Positions 1 through 7,430 are shown, counted from the first letter of the stretch. The stretch: DNA of 38,863 nt from JAUUZT01 sp964654015 (GCA_964654015.1 CAZZHQ010000014.1:1-38863); one strand, 5' to 3'. Numbers and translations: made by a program. The notes: generated by a model from the letters alone, not told the origin.

Positions 1-2
1 TG

Positions 3-548
3 AACCATGCTCACTCAATAGAAGTTGCGACCCTCGCTGGTGGTTGTTTCTGGTGCATCGAAGCAGTCTTCCTTGAAGTTGGTAGCGTCAGGGAGGTTAT
101 ACCTGGCTATACAGGTGGCACCACCGTCAATCCAACTTATGAGCAGGTCTGCACTGGCATGACTGGCCACGCCGAGGCACTACAAGTGAGCTTCAATCCT
201 TCCATGACCTCATACCGAGAAATTCTGGAGATTTTCTTCTCCGTTCATGAACCGACGACACTGAACCGTCAGGATGCGGATACGGGCACACAGTACCGTT
301 CAGCCATTTTCTACCATAACCAGCAGCAAAAGACTATTGCAGAGGAACTCATCGGAGAACTCAATCAAGCTCACATGTGGAAGAAATCTATAGTTACCCA
401 AGTTACTCCATTGGGTGCATTCTATCCCGCAGAGAGCTACCACAGCGGATATTTTTCGCGACATTCTGAACAGATATATTGCCAGATGGTGATTTCACCC
501 AAGGTCAACAAGTTCCGTAAGCAGTGGATAAAGCAGCTTAAGAAGTGA
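3..548 (+). CDS. msrA: Peptide-methionine (S)-S-oxide reductase MsrA, 5' end missing
   Basis: Reduces methionine-S-sulfoxide in proteins, a cytoplasmic oxidative-damage repair enzyme. The frame is open from the left edge of the window, so the true start lies upstream; the first full codon is at base 3. The visible protein has the MsrA active-site signature GGCFWCIEAVF (nucleophilic Cys in GCFW, directly followed by a second Cys two residues on), then GYTGG, the TGHAEALQVSFNP block, HEPTTLNRQDADTGTQYRSA (20 residues) and the C-terminal YHSGYF. This covers essentially the whole catalytic domain. The usual Gly after GCFW is Cys here, giving a CFWC arrangement seen in some MsrA proteins. There is no fused MsrB domain before the TGA stop. 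Identification is secure; only the N-terminus is unknown. Confidence 0.95.
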   Translation, partial: NHAHSIEVATLAGGCFWCIEAVFLEVGSVREVIPGYTGGTTVNPTYEQVCTGMTGHAEALQVSFNPSMTSYREILEIFFSVHEPTTLNRQDADTGTQYRSAIFYHNQQQKTIAEELIGELNQAHMWKKSIVTQVTPLGAFYPAESYHSGYFSRHSEQIYCQMVISPKVNKFRKQWIKQLKK

Positions 549-902
549 TGGGCAAATACTATCTGTTCTGAGGTGAAATGAGATCTTTTCATTTCTCCAA
601 TACTCCCTTCCAAAATGTTTTATCACTTTGAAAAATCTCTTCATTTTTGACCCATTTTTTTGGGGTACAGAACACAGGTGGTCTTGCCCAATTAATGAAA
701 CTTGAACCATTAACCTATATCGAGGCTGAAAACCAGTTCAAAAGTTCTACCTATTATAACCGACGGTCTACAAACCTGTAAGACCAGATGATACCATTTC
801 ATTCACCGTATTTCTTAATTCCGCATGGTGCGTTATACTACGTTATAAAAATTTCTCTACCGTTTATTAATCAAACTAACTAAATATAGGGAGGGTAATC
901 TA
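549..902. other. Intergenic spacer msrA-panE
   Basis: About 350 bases without a credible gene. It contains the degenerate hairpin element at about 605-670 (listed separately). Near 831-849 there is a direct repeat of CGTTATA giving two possible -10 boxes (TATACT 834-839, TATAAA 844-849) for the next gene, but neither has a good -35. The short ORF on the opposite strand overlapping the msrA end is judged a shadow. Confidence 0.5.
605..670. repeat. Hairpin element copy C (degenerate)
   Basis: Inverted arms CCAAAATG (610-617) and CATTTTTTTGG (653-663), extended by CCC (605-607) facing GGGG (662-665). The loop side carries CTTCAT then TTTT then GAC, matching CTTCATCCGGAC of the two better copies at 2142-2186 and 4242-4287, and the element ends in the same way with a GGGG-to-CAG boundary. 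The loop is longer than in the other copies, so this one looks decayed. Confidence 0.45.
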
Positions 903-1979
903 GTGAAAGAGCGAATCGCAGTACTTGGTGCCGGAGCAATAGGAGCCGCAATAGGAGCCTACCTGATAAGAGATGGCCACGATGTGATACTCATCGACCA
1001 ATGGGCGGCACACATCGAAAAAATCCGAAATGATGGTTTGAAGCTAACTGACTTAAACGGCGAGTTCACCGTGCAGGCCAAGGCAATTCAGCTAAGCGAT
1101 GTTAACAACCTGCGGGAAATGTTCGACATCGTTTACCTATCCGTGAAATCGTATGATACAAGGTGGTCTACCTATCTAATTGAGCCATACCTCAAACCAA
1201 CTGGTTTCATTTTACCGGTCCAGAATTCACTGAATGATGAACTAGTTGCCAGCATCGTAGGCTTCAATCGTACCGTGGGCTGTGTTCCCACAATCAGTGC
1301 CGGAATTTATGAGCCGGGGCACGTAATTCGCACTGATCCGATTACGCATTGCTTTACCGTCGGCGAGTTATCCGGCTTGATAACCAACCGAGTGAAGGGA
1401 GTTGTTAAGGCACTTTCGGTATTGGGGGAAAGTGAAGCAACCACCAATATCTGGGGAGCTCGCTGGGCGAAGCTGGTAATCAACGCTATGGGCAATTCTC
1501 TAGCGGGTATCGTTGGCCCCTCATTATCTTCCCTGGACGCAGCGCAGAAAGATACATATAATTTGATTAGAGTAGTAACCGGCAGTGAAGCAGTTCGGGT
1601 TGGTGTAGCATCGGGAATAAGCGTGGAACCGATACAGAAAGTTCCGGCCCAGGAGTTCGCCACAGCTACAAGCACAGAGAGCGTAAAAAAATTAAAAGAA
1701 AAGATGGCTGATATCTGGGCAAAGAGGTCCCTTCCGGCAGAAGACATGCAGAAAAAACTAGGGGCACCAGGCCGTCCGTCACTGTTACAAGACGTGATGA
1801 AGGGAAGACGAACTGAGGTTACATATCTCAATGGAGTGGTAATTCAGAAAGGCAAAGAGGTTGGAGTACCTGCACCAATGAACCAGGCCATTCTGGACCT
1901 CATGCTTAGAATAGAAACCGGCGAGGTTAAGCCCGACCCATCAAATCTTGAGACACTTAAGGCCCATCTTTCGACTTAA
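903..1979 (+). CDS. Ketopantoate reductase family protein (PanE/ApbA-like)
   Basis: NAD(P)H-dependent dehydrogenase of the 2-dehydropantoate 2-reductase family; the family reaction makes pantoate for coenzyme A. The N-terminal Rossmann motif is GAGAIGAAIGAYL (about residues 9-21), with an acidic residue (ID) at the end of the second strand. The centre has the family Lys/Asn region (AKLVINAMGNSLAGI), and the C-terminal helical domain has GRRTEVTYLNGVVIQKG followed by VPAPMN, typical of PanE. At 358 residues it is longer than classic PanE (about 300). The start is GTG at 903, chosen for the AGGGAGGG ribosome site at 888-894. A long hairpin (2011-2062) follows the stop. No pantothenate genes are adjacent, so the substrate could be another 2-keto acid; the family call is firm, the exact substrate is not. 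Confidence 0.85.
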   Translation: MKERIAVLGAGAIGAAIGAYLIRDGHDVILIDQWAAHIEKIRNDGLKLTDLNGEFTVQAKAIQLSDVNNLREMFDIVYLSVKSYDTRWSTYLIEPYLKPTGFILPVQNSLNDELVASIVGFNRTVGCVPTISAGIYEPGHVIRTDPITHCFTVGELSGLITNRVKGVVKALSVLGESEATTNIWGARWAKLVINAMGNSLAGIVGPSLSSLDAAQKDTYNLIRVVTGSEAVRVGVASGISVEPIQKVPAQEFATATSTESVKKLKEKMADIWAKRSLPAEDMQKKLGAPGRPSLLQDVMKGRRTEVTYLNGVVIQKGKEVGVPAPMNQAILDLMLRIETGEVKPDPSNLETLKAHLST

Positions 1980-2010
1980 TAGACGGGTAATCCCAACAAC
2001 AGAAAAGAGG

Positions 2011-2062
2011 CAGCAGGGGTGCTATCACTTCAGGCATTATCGTAGTGACTCCCCTTCTGCTG
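2011..2062 (+). terminator. Long hairpin after panE, probable transcription end
   Basis: CAGCAG (2011-2016) pairs with CTGCTG (2057-2062), followed inward by GGGG facing CCCC with a two-base bulge and an inner TCACT/AGTGA helix. It lies about 30 bases after the panE stop. The downstream tract is AT-rich (AATATCTTATTATCC) but is not a clean T run, so a terminator role is likely but not certain. Confidence 0.5.
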
Positions 2063-2141
2063 AATATCTTATTATCCATAATAAACAACCGGGATATTCA
2101 TTTCGATAATATCACTTGCAGTGATCTGCTCCTGATCTGCA

Positions 2142-2186
2142 CCCCGAAAACCTCTCACTTCATCCGGACTTGTTTTTGAGGGGCAG
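2142..2186. repeat. Hairpin element copy A
   Basis: Stem CCCC (2142-2145)/GGGG (2180-2183) plus AAAAC (2147-2151)/GTTTT (2172-2176), with a 20-base loop that contains CTTCATCCGGAC (2158-2169), followed by CAG. The loop core of 12 bases is identical to copy B (4259-4270), while the outer stem bases differ but still pair. Confidence 0.6.
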
Positions 2187-2349
2187 GTTAATATTTTATA
2201 CAACAGAAGATTCCAATACCTTATTTGCTAAATACAGTATGCTATATTTGCACGCATGAAAGTGGCTTTAGCTTCTTTTGTTTCCGGTTATCCTGCCATT
2301 ACTAAGAACCTGATACTCAACAGGAAAAAATATAAACAGGAGGGTGGAC

Positions 2350-3009
2350 ATGCTTACTGTGTGGGAAGCAATAAAGGGAAGACGCAGCATCCGCAAATTT
2401 GCGACGGACGATGTCCCGGAGGCTATGGTGGAACAGATGCTGGAGGCAGCGAGGCTGGCGCCGTCAGCAAGCAATCGTCAGCCGTGGCGCTTCCTGGTAA
2501 TAAGAGATAGGACAATCAAACAGGAAATCCGCCGTATATGCTTTGGCCAGATGTTTATAGAGGAAGCACCGGTAGTAATTATCTGTTTCGGTGATTTAGA
2601 GCGATATTCCGATACAGCCAGAAAGAAAAGACGGCAGGAATTCGTGGACTCGGGAGTCGCAAACACATTGTCGGGACGTTTTGCTGACCCTGAGTTTATT
2701 GCTTACAGGGACTCTTTACCTGTTCCACCTCGCGAGCAATTGATTACACCGGTAGTGGCGAACAGCTATATTGCCATTGAGCACCTGGTGTTGATGGCTG
2801 AGGCGCTTGGGTTGGGCACCTGCTGGGTGGGGGGATTTGAGGACCCTGCCGAGTTCAACCGCTTTTTCGGTCTGGCCGATACGTTAATACCGGTTGCCGT
2901 AATACCGGTGGGGTATCCTGCCAGTAAGATACCTCCTTCCCGGCCACGCCTGGCTCTTGAGGAAATCCTGGTCAAACCGGGGATAATGCCTGAAGTAAAG
3001 CGAGGCTGA
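2350..3009 (+). CDS. Nitroreductase family protein
   Basis: FMN-dependent NAD(P)H oxidoreductase of the nitroreductase superfamily; typical substrates are nitro compounds, quinones or flavins. The N-terminal RRSIRKF motif (about residues 11-17) and APSASNRQPWRF form the FMN phosphate/ring site, and the C-terminal LGLGTCWVGGF block is the usual third FMN contact. About 219 residues, normal for the family. I place the start at ATG 2350 because AGGAGGG (2338-2344) sits five bases upstream; a GTG at 2344 overlaps that site. After the stop an imperfect hairpin (CCACA 3016-3020 with TGTGG 3062-3066, inner GTCTG/CAGAC) may end the transcript. The gene is flanked by long spacers and looks monocistronic. 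The substrate cannot be read from sequence. Confidence 0.9.
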   Translation: MLTVWEAIKGRRSIRKFATDDVPEAMVEQMLEAARLAPSASNRQPWRFLVIRDRTIKQEIRRICFGQMFIEEAPVVIICFGDLERYSDTARKKRRQEFVDSGVANTLSGRFADPEFIAYRDSLPVPPREQLITPVVANSYIAIEHLVLMAEALGLGTCWVGGFEDPAEFNRFFGLADTLIPVAVIPVGYPASKIPPSRPRLALEEILVKPGIMPEVKRG

Positions 3010-3302
3010 CGAGGACCACACTTTTTCCGGTACGCCTGACGTCTGTATACGCCAGACCCGATGTGGCCATCTCTTAAGCACATGCACATGGAGAGCCAGC
3101 TCATATGACCTGCCCAAAAAATATAGTCCAATAATTATGTTTAATTAGACACAAGTCTTTATTAATTTGAATCAGAGGTTAAGTTAACTCAATTCCCTAT
3201 CCTGAACAGTAGAAAGGAACCATAAGTTTCCCACACTAGCACCTATAGAATGTAATATGCTATCTTTGTTTTAATTAACCGTAAACAAGAGGGGGCTCAC
3301 TT

Positions 3303-3890
3303 ATGCTTAATACTCTCTTCCAAATTTATTACTTGGTCTGTCTAGTTGTGGGGTCATTCATCCGGGTGTGGTACGGGAGAAAATATAGGCAAGATAGAAA
3401 AGCGATATTACACGAAGAAGGATTTGCCTATGCATTGCTGGCATCGCTCTGGGGACTGGCTATACTAGCTCCAATTGTGCATATATTTACTCGATGGCTT
3501 AGTTTTGCAGATTATGACTTGCCAGTTTGGGCTGGCTGGATTGGTATCGCAATTTTCGCCATAGCGTTGTGGCTGCTCTGGAGGTCACACGCCGACTTAG
3601 GGCAAAACTGGCGCGTGACAACAGAACTAAGAGAAGAGCACACGCTAATAACTGGTGGGATTTTCCAACATATCCGTCATCCTATGTATTCCGCCCACTG
3701 GTTGTGGGGAATCGCCCAGGTACTGTTAATACATAACTGGATCGCAGGCTTAGCTAGTCTAGTTATTTTTATTCCTATCTATGCGCTCAGGGTAAGACGT
3801 GAAGAGCATATGATGCTTGAACAATTTGGGGATGAATACCGCACTTACATGAGCCAGACTGGCCGAATCTTTCCCCGTATTTTGAGATAA
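3303..3890 (+). CDS. Isoprenylcysteine carboxyl methyltransferase (ICMT)/PEMT-like membrane protein
   Basis: 195-residue integral membrane protein with about four or five hydrophobic segments (around residues 4-18, 44-65, 75-95, 125-140 and 143-160). The C-terminal part contains the SAM-binding signature of the ICMT/phospholipid methyltransferase-like family: GIFQHIRHPMYSA (Arg-His-Pro-Met-Tyr) and, later, RREEHMMLEQFGDEYRTYM. Bacterial members have largely unknown substrates. The start ATG at 3303 follows AGAGGGGG at 3288-3295. It is not coupled to neighbours (about 290 bases upstream and 120 downstream without genes). The family is confident; whether it methylates lipids, proteins or small molecules is open. 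Confidence 0.85.
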   Translation: MLNTLFQIYYLVCLVVGSFIRVWYGRKYRQDRKAILHEEGFAYALLASLWGLAILAPIVHIFTRWLSFADYDLPVWAGWIGIAIFAIALWLLWRSHADLGQNWRVTTELREEHTLITGGIFQHIRHPMYSAHWLWGIAQVLLIHNWIAGLASLVIFIPIYALRVRREEHMMLEQFGDEYRTYMSQTGRIFPRILR

Positions 3891-4014
3891 TTTGCTATCA
3901 ATCATCCCACCACATCTTTGTCCCCTTGAGTTAGATTTTAGATGATTCAAATCGGCTGCTGTTGCACGAGGGATATATATGTTATAGTTGACCAATCTTA
4001 TAAGGAGGGGAAAT

Positions 4015-4200
4015 ATGCCACTCGTAATTGTAGAAGCAGATGAAGGCAGATCTATTGACCAGAAAAGAGGTCTTGTACAAGACATAACCAGCGCAGTATG
4101 TAAAAACTTCTCGGTTCCCCCTGAGGCTGTAAGCATCACGATACGTGAGGGAAAGAAGGAGAACCGCGCCAGAGCAGGTAAATTAGCCATCGATTCCTAG
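4015..4200 (+). CDS. 4-oxalocrotonate tautomerase family enzyme
   Basis: A 61-residue protein of the tautomerase superfamily. Translation from ATG 4015 places Pro directly after Met (MPLVIVEADEGRS), giving the N-terminal catalytic proline that defines the family after Met removal; the AAGGAGGGG ribosome site (4002-4010) supports this start over an in-frame upstream codon at 3988. The helix region DQKRGLVQDITSAVCKNFSVPPEAVSITI fits the family pattern in which a helix is followed by the second strand with an Ile-x-Ile run. Family members form hexamers and isomerise unsaturated 2-keto acids. No aromatic-degradation genes are nearby, so the physiological substrate is unknown. Confidence 0.85.
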   Translation: MPLVIVEADEGRSIDQKRGLVQDITSAVCKNFSVPPEAVSITIREGKKENRARAGKLAIDS

Positions 4201-4241
4201 TGACCTGTTCCCGGTAGTTGTAACTCTTATTAAGTTAGATT

Positions 4242-4287
4242 CTCCCACAAAACCATCCCTTCATCCGGACCAGTTTTTTGGGAGCAG
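4242..4287. repeat. Hairpin element copy B
   Basis: Best-formed copy: CTCCCA (4242-4247) pairs with TGGGAG (4279-4284), one unpaired base on each side, then AAAAC (4249-4253) with GTTTT (4273-4277), and a 19-base loop containing CTTCATCCGGAC (4259-4270). CAG follows immediately, as in copies A and C. It lies between the tautomerase gene and the lipoprotein gene. Confidence 0.6.
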
Positions 4288-4362
4288 ATTCAAGTAAATG
4301 GATGGTGAGAGAATGGTTCATGTTGCCTGTTCAGAAGACGGCACTAGAGGAGGTAGTTAGCG

Positions 4363-4998
4363 TTGACGAGGCGTTGTATATTTGGGGTTGCTCTTCTTAT
4401 CCTGTGCTTGCTATCAGGGACTACTTCGTGTGAGTATGTAGAAGAATTTGAGTCGCAGCTAGATTCAGATGGCGATGGGTGGACCGACGCCCAAGAGAAT
4501 ATCGCGGGGACTGACCCAAACATCGTAGATACCGATGATGATGGATATTGGGACCCGCAAGACCCAAATCCTCTTGACTCAAGCATCCCGGCAAATGATT
4601 GGCCGCCGGAGCCAGCAACCAGCCCTGCAATTACACCAACTCCAACGCCCCCTGTTTCAGCCAGCTCTGATGTAACCTTGACTGACGCTCCGGAACAAGC
4701 AGCACTGGAAGAGTTACTTAAAGTTCAGGCTGCAGTAAAGTTTATGATGAGTAATAATAAACTGACATCGTTGGCACATTATGTCACGGTTGCCACTAAC
4801 GATATGCATCGTTTTCCAGATACCAGCACCAGACACGGCATCGTTGGTATGGGCTATGTACTGCATTGCCACGATTCTGATGGCGATGGCGAGCCTGATA
4901 TCAATTATATCCTTTTAAGCAAGACAAAGGGTACATACACTTGTGACAAATATGGTAATGTGACCCAGATTGCTTCGTCGCTATACTCCTCGCAATGA
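4363..4998 (+). CDS. Putative lipoprotein with thrombospondin type 3-like calcium repeats
   Basis: 211 residues from a TTG start at 4363, supported by AGAGGAGG at 4346-4353. Residues 1-22 are a signal peptide with a weak lipobox (Gly-Thr-Thr-Ser before Cys23), so lipid attachment is plausible but not certain. Residues 34-72 contain two aspartate-rich TSP3/EF-hand-like motifs (DSDGDGWTDAQE and DTDDDGYWDPQDPNPLD), which bind Ca2+ in known relatives. A Pro/Thr linker follows (about 78-98), then a C-terminal domain with one more DSDGDGEPD motif (about 171-179). By memory only, the domain around LLKVQAAVKFMMSNN resembles extracellular pilin-like domains common in Dehalococcoidia. Function unknown; probably an exported surface protein. 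Confidence 0.65.
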   Translation: MTRRCIFGVALLILCLLSGTTSCEYVEEFESQLDSDGDGWTDAQENIAGTDPNIVDTDDDGYWDPQDPNPLDSSIPANDWPPEPATSPAITPTPTPPVSASSDVTLTDAPEQAALEELLKVQAAVKFMMSNNKLTSLAHYVTVATNDMHRFPDTSTRHGIVGMGYVLHCHDSDGDGEPDINYILLSKTKGTYTCDKYGNVTQIASSLYSSQ

Positions 4999-5102
4999 CG
5001 ATGGTGAAAAGAGAGTTAAATTACTCCGGTGTTCTTTCAATCTTAGCGAAAGTATATAATACTGTTCCTACAGGTTGGAAGGATGAAGGCTCTGGTTCAG
5101 AT

Positions 5103-5154
5103 TGTTACAAATCGTAGGCAGATATTGACATATGCCGACGTTTAGTAACATAAT
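5103..5154 (+). promoter_or_regulatory. Promoter and palindromic operator of the AbiE-RadC operon
   Basis: TTGACA (5125-5130) and CATAAT (5149-5154) with an 18-base spacer form a near-consensus promoter. It is embedded in an inverted repeat: left arm 5103-5119 and right arm 5134-5150 match at 14 of 17 positions (outer TGTTAC/GTAACA, inner GGC/GCC). A repressor bound there would cover both promoter boxes. AbiEi antitoxins are known to repress their own operons through inverted repeats, so this is the likely AbiEi site. Transcription would start about one or two bases before the ATG at 5163, implying leaderless mRNA. Confidence 0.65.
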
Positions 5155-5162
5155 TGTATTTG

Positions 5163-5765
5163 ATGAAACAAGAACGAATAAAGCAAGTCCTGGAAATTGC
5201 TAGAAGCCTGGGAGTGCTTCGGCCAAGAGATCTAGATACCTATAGGCTCCCCCGTGTGTACCTCAGTCGGCTGCATAACCGTAATCTGCTACGTCGTGTT
5301 GGACGAGGACTCTATGTAATAGCTGATCTTGAGGCGACTGAACATCAAACCCTGGCCGAGGCATGCAAGCGAGTGCCCCATGGGGTTATATGTCTACTCT
5401 CTGCGCTCCAATATCATGGAATGACAACGCAATCACCCTTTGAAGTATGGATGGCTATAGAACGAAAGGCGCGACTACCACTGGTTACCCGGCCAGCTAT
5501 GCGATTTGTCCGCTTTTCGGGAAGAGCTCTGACGGAAGGAGTTGAAGAGAAACAGATGGAAGGGGTCGTCTTCAAGGTATATAATCCGGCAAAGACTGTA
5601 ATAGACTGTTTTAAGTACCGCAACAAAATCGGTCTGGATATATCACTGGAGGCACTCCGGGACTGCTTCCGAATGCGAAAGTGTACGATGGACGAATTGT
5701 CATATTACGCTCAGATTTGTCGTGTGGCGAAGGTTATTAGACCATACCTTGAGGCTATCGCATGA
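5163..5765 (+). CDS. abiEi: AbiEi-type antitoxin (type IV toxin-antitoxin / abortive infection)
   Basis: 200 residues. The N-terminal winged-helix part (about 1-60: KQERIKQVLEIARSLGV, LPRVYLSRLHNRNLLRRVGRGLYV) followed by SLAEAC-like, GVICLLSALQYHGM and a C-terminal region with YNPAKTVIDCFKYRNKIGLD matches the AbiEi/predicted transcriptional regulator family, which both represses its operon and counteracts the AbiEii nucleotidyltransferase. I choose ATG 5163 rather than the in-frame TTG at 5154, because that TTG begins inside the -10 box. No Shine-Dalgarno is visible; the predicted transcription start is almost at the ATG, so translation may be leaderless. The stop overlaps the next start as ATGA (5762-5765), indicating translational coupling to the toxin gene. 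Confidence 0.85.
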   Translation: MKQERIKQVLEIARSLGVLRPRDLDTYRLPRVYLSRLHNRNLLRRVGRGLYVIADLEATEHQTLAEACKRVPHGVICLLSALQYHGMTTQSPFEVWMAIERKARLPLVTRPAMRFVRFSGRALTEGVEEKQMEGVVFKVYNPAKTVIDCFKYRNKIGLDISLEALRDCFRMRKCTMDELSYYAQICRVAKVIRPYLEAIA

Positions 5766-6655
5766 GAAAAAGACAGCCTGTCAACCTTGCAAGCTCGGTT
5801 CGCCAGCGACTGTTAATCCAAACTAGAGAGAAAGGTGAAGATTTTAACCTCATTCTGACGCGCTATGCGCTGGAGAGATTACTATACCGCATGGCACAAT
5901 CCCAGTACGCTGATCGATTTGTACTTAAAGGTGCGATGCTTTTCGCCGTTTGGTCTAATCAAATCTATCGTCCTACTAGAGATCTAGATCTGCTCGGGTA
6001 TGGGGACTCATCCCAGCAAACGTTGAGGAAGATATTTCAGGAGATATGCCTTACTGATGTCGAGCCAGATGGGCTTGTATTTGACAAGAGTAGCATTCGA
6101 ATGAGTGAGACACGTGAAGACCAGGAGTACGGGGGCTGCCGTGTGCAATTGCTGTCATATTTGGCAAACGCGCAGATTAATTTACAAATCGATATTGGCT
6201 TTGGGGACGTAGTAAGCCCTGAAGCAGTGGAGATCGTATATCCAACACTCCTTGATTTCCCTGCTCCTCGAATCTGGGCATACCCACGTGAAACAGTTGT
6301 CGCGGAGAAATTTCAAGCGATCGTTGCCTTAGGCATAGCAAATACTCGTATGAAGGATTTCTATGACCTTTGGGTACTAGCCTCACAATTTTCGTTCGAC
6401 GGACCATCATTAGTGGAGGCTATCAAAGCGACCTTCACACGGCGCGGCACTCAACTCCCCAGTAGCGTGCCAATCGCCCTTAGCGAGGCATTTGCGCAAG
6501 ATCAGGGCAAGAGCACACAATGGCAAGCTTTCCTCCGAAGGACCGGCCTTGAGGAAAAAGGAACTGAGTTTTCCCAAGTTATTACCAAATTACGGGCATT
6601 CCTCATTCCTCCAATCTTAGCTGCATCGAAGGGTGAAGCCTCGACGGAGAACTAA
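5762..6655 (+). CDS. abiEii: AbiEii/AbiGii-type nucleotidyltransferase toxin
   Basis: 297-residue protein of the AbiEii nucleotidyl transferase family (COG2253-like). The core motif LKGAMLFAVW (about residues 55-64; usually KGG) followed by RPTRDLDLLGYG (about 70-81) contains the polymerase-beta-like acidic pair DLDL that binds the catalytic metal. Further family blocks are LQIDIGFGDV, FPAPRIWAYPRETVVAEKFQAIVALG and MKDFYDLWVLA. Characterised relatives modify tRNA or related nucleic acid and arrest growth, which can block phage. The start overlaps the antitoxin stop by four bases; its TAA stop shares one base with the radC-like start (TAATG, 6653-6657). It looks intact. Confidence 0.87.
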   Translation: MRKRQPVNLASSVRQRLLIQTREKGEDFNLILTRYALERLLYRMAQSQYADRFVLKGAMLFAVWSNQIYRPTRDLDLLGYGDSSQQTLRKIFQEICLTDVEPDGLVFDKSSIRMSETREDQEYGGCRVQLLSYLANAQINLQIDIGFGDVVSPEAVEIVYPTLLDFPAPRIWAYPRETVVAEKFQAIVALGIANTRMKDFYDLWVLASQFSFDGPSLVEAIKATFTRRGTQLPSSVPIALSEAFAQDQGKSTQWQAFLRRTGLEEKGTEFSQVITKLRAFLIPPILAASKGEASTEN

Positions 6656-7380
6656 TGAAAGAGATGGAAGATAAAAACCAGAAGGAACACAGGGTTAGAT
6701 TAAGAAAGAAATTTGAAAAGTCCGGGCTCGACGCATTTCACGATTATGAAATCGTGGAGATGTTATTGACCTTGAGCCGTGTAAGAATTGACTGCAAACC
6801 TATAGCGAAAGAGGCAATGCAGAAATTCAAAACATTACGAGGTGTATTAAGCGCCTCTCCTGAAGAACTGCAAACCATTCCCGGGATTGGGCCTGCCAGT
6901 GTTTTCGTAATTAAACTGATAGAGCAGGTATCACAGCAATTGCTAAAAGAAAGAGTGGTCGCTAAGGCATACTGCAAGTCTTCCAGGGAAGTCTTCGATT
7001 ATTTATACCTGTCAATGAGAGACCTGAAGATAGAGACATTTAAGGTTATGTTTCTGAATGTGCAGAATCAAATCCTGGTAGTAGAAAATCTCTTTGAAGG
7101 CACTCTGTCTGCCAGTGCGGTCTACCCCAGAGAAGTGGTGGGGAAAGCAATTAAATACAATGCCGCCGCCATGATTTTTGCCCACAATCATCCTTCAGGA
7201 AATCCGTCTCCCAGCGAAGACGATAAACAAATAACCAGAGATCTGGTATTTGCCAGCTGTGTCATGCAAATTAAGGTGCTGGACCATCTTATAATAGGGG
7301 ATAACAAGTATTTCAGCTTTGCTGATGACGGACTGCTTGAGAAATATGAAAAGGATTTCTCAGGGATTAAAAAAGCTTAA
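6655..7380 (+). CDS. RadC family JAB/MPN-domain protein
   Basis: 241 residues. The N-terminus has the UPF0758/RadC helical region and a helix-hairpin-helix motif LQTIPGIGPASVFVIKL (about 72-88), which suggests DNA contact. The C-terminal JAMM/MPN metal site is intact: His177-Asn-His179-Pro-Ser-Gly followed by Ser187 and Asp190. RadC was named for a repair role that is now doubted; members often accompany mobile and defence loci. The gene overlaps the AbiEii stop by one base, so it is the third gene of the AbiE operon. There is no ribosome site of its own beyond the end of the upstream gene. A chromosomal housekeeping radC is possible, but the coupling argues for a linked function. Confidence 0.87.
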   Translation: MKEMEDKNQKEHRVRLRKKFEKSGLDAFHDYEIVEMLLTLSRVRIDCKPIAKEAMQKFKTLRGVLSASPEELQTIPGIGPASVFVIKLIEQVSQQLLKERVVAKAYCKSSREVFDYLYLSMRDLKIETFKVMFLNVQNQILVVENLFEGTLSASAVYPREVVGKAIKYNAAAMIFAHNHPSGNPSPSEDDKQITRDLVFASCVMQIKVLDHLIIGDNKYFSFADDGLLEKYEKDFSGIKKA

Positions 7381-7430
7381 GAAGCATACGCTGAAATATA
7401 TGATTACGGCAAGAGAGAATTAAAGGGAAG

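Larger units (their letters stand above)
1980..2349. other. Intergenic spacer panE-nitroreductase
   Basis: No gene seen. It holds a terminator-like hairpin (2011-2062), a small perfect inverted repeat ATCACT-TGC-AGTGAT (2111-2125), hairpin element copy A (2142-2186) and the AGGAGGG ribosome site (2338-2344) of the next gene. It is unusually rich in secondary structure for its length. Confidence 0.55.

Noticed and set aside
1307..1831. 174-residue minus-strand ORF inside the panE-like gene
   Set aside because: Antisense of a gene with clear family motifs; low-complexity composition and no start signal.
2142..2186. FMN riboswitch fragment, because the complement of the loop (GTCCGGATGAAG) resembles the 3' end of that riboswitch
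   Set aside because: Only this short segment is similar; the rest of the RFN core is absent and no riboflavin gene follows.
2766..3131. 121-residue minus-strand ORF at the nitroreductase end
   Set aside because: Mostly antisense to the nitroreductase C-terminus; no ribosome site or family match.
4236..4287. Integron attC site, because the hairpin elements sit between single plus-strand genes and a GTTRRRY-like GTTAGAT occurs next to copy B
   Set aside because: No matching RYYYAAC partner in the right order, the other copies lack the core site, and three genes lie between copies A and B; no integrase is present.
5154..5162. TTG at 5154 as the AbiEi start
   Set aside because: The T of this codon is the last base of the -10 box, so the codon would precede or sit at the transcription start; ATG 5163 is preferred.
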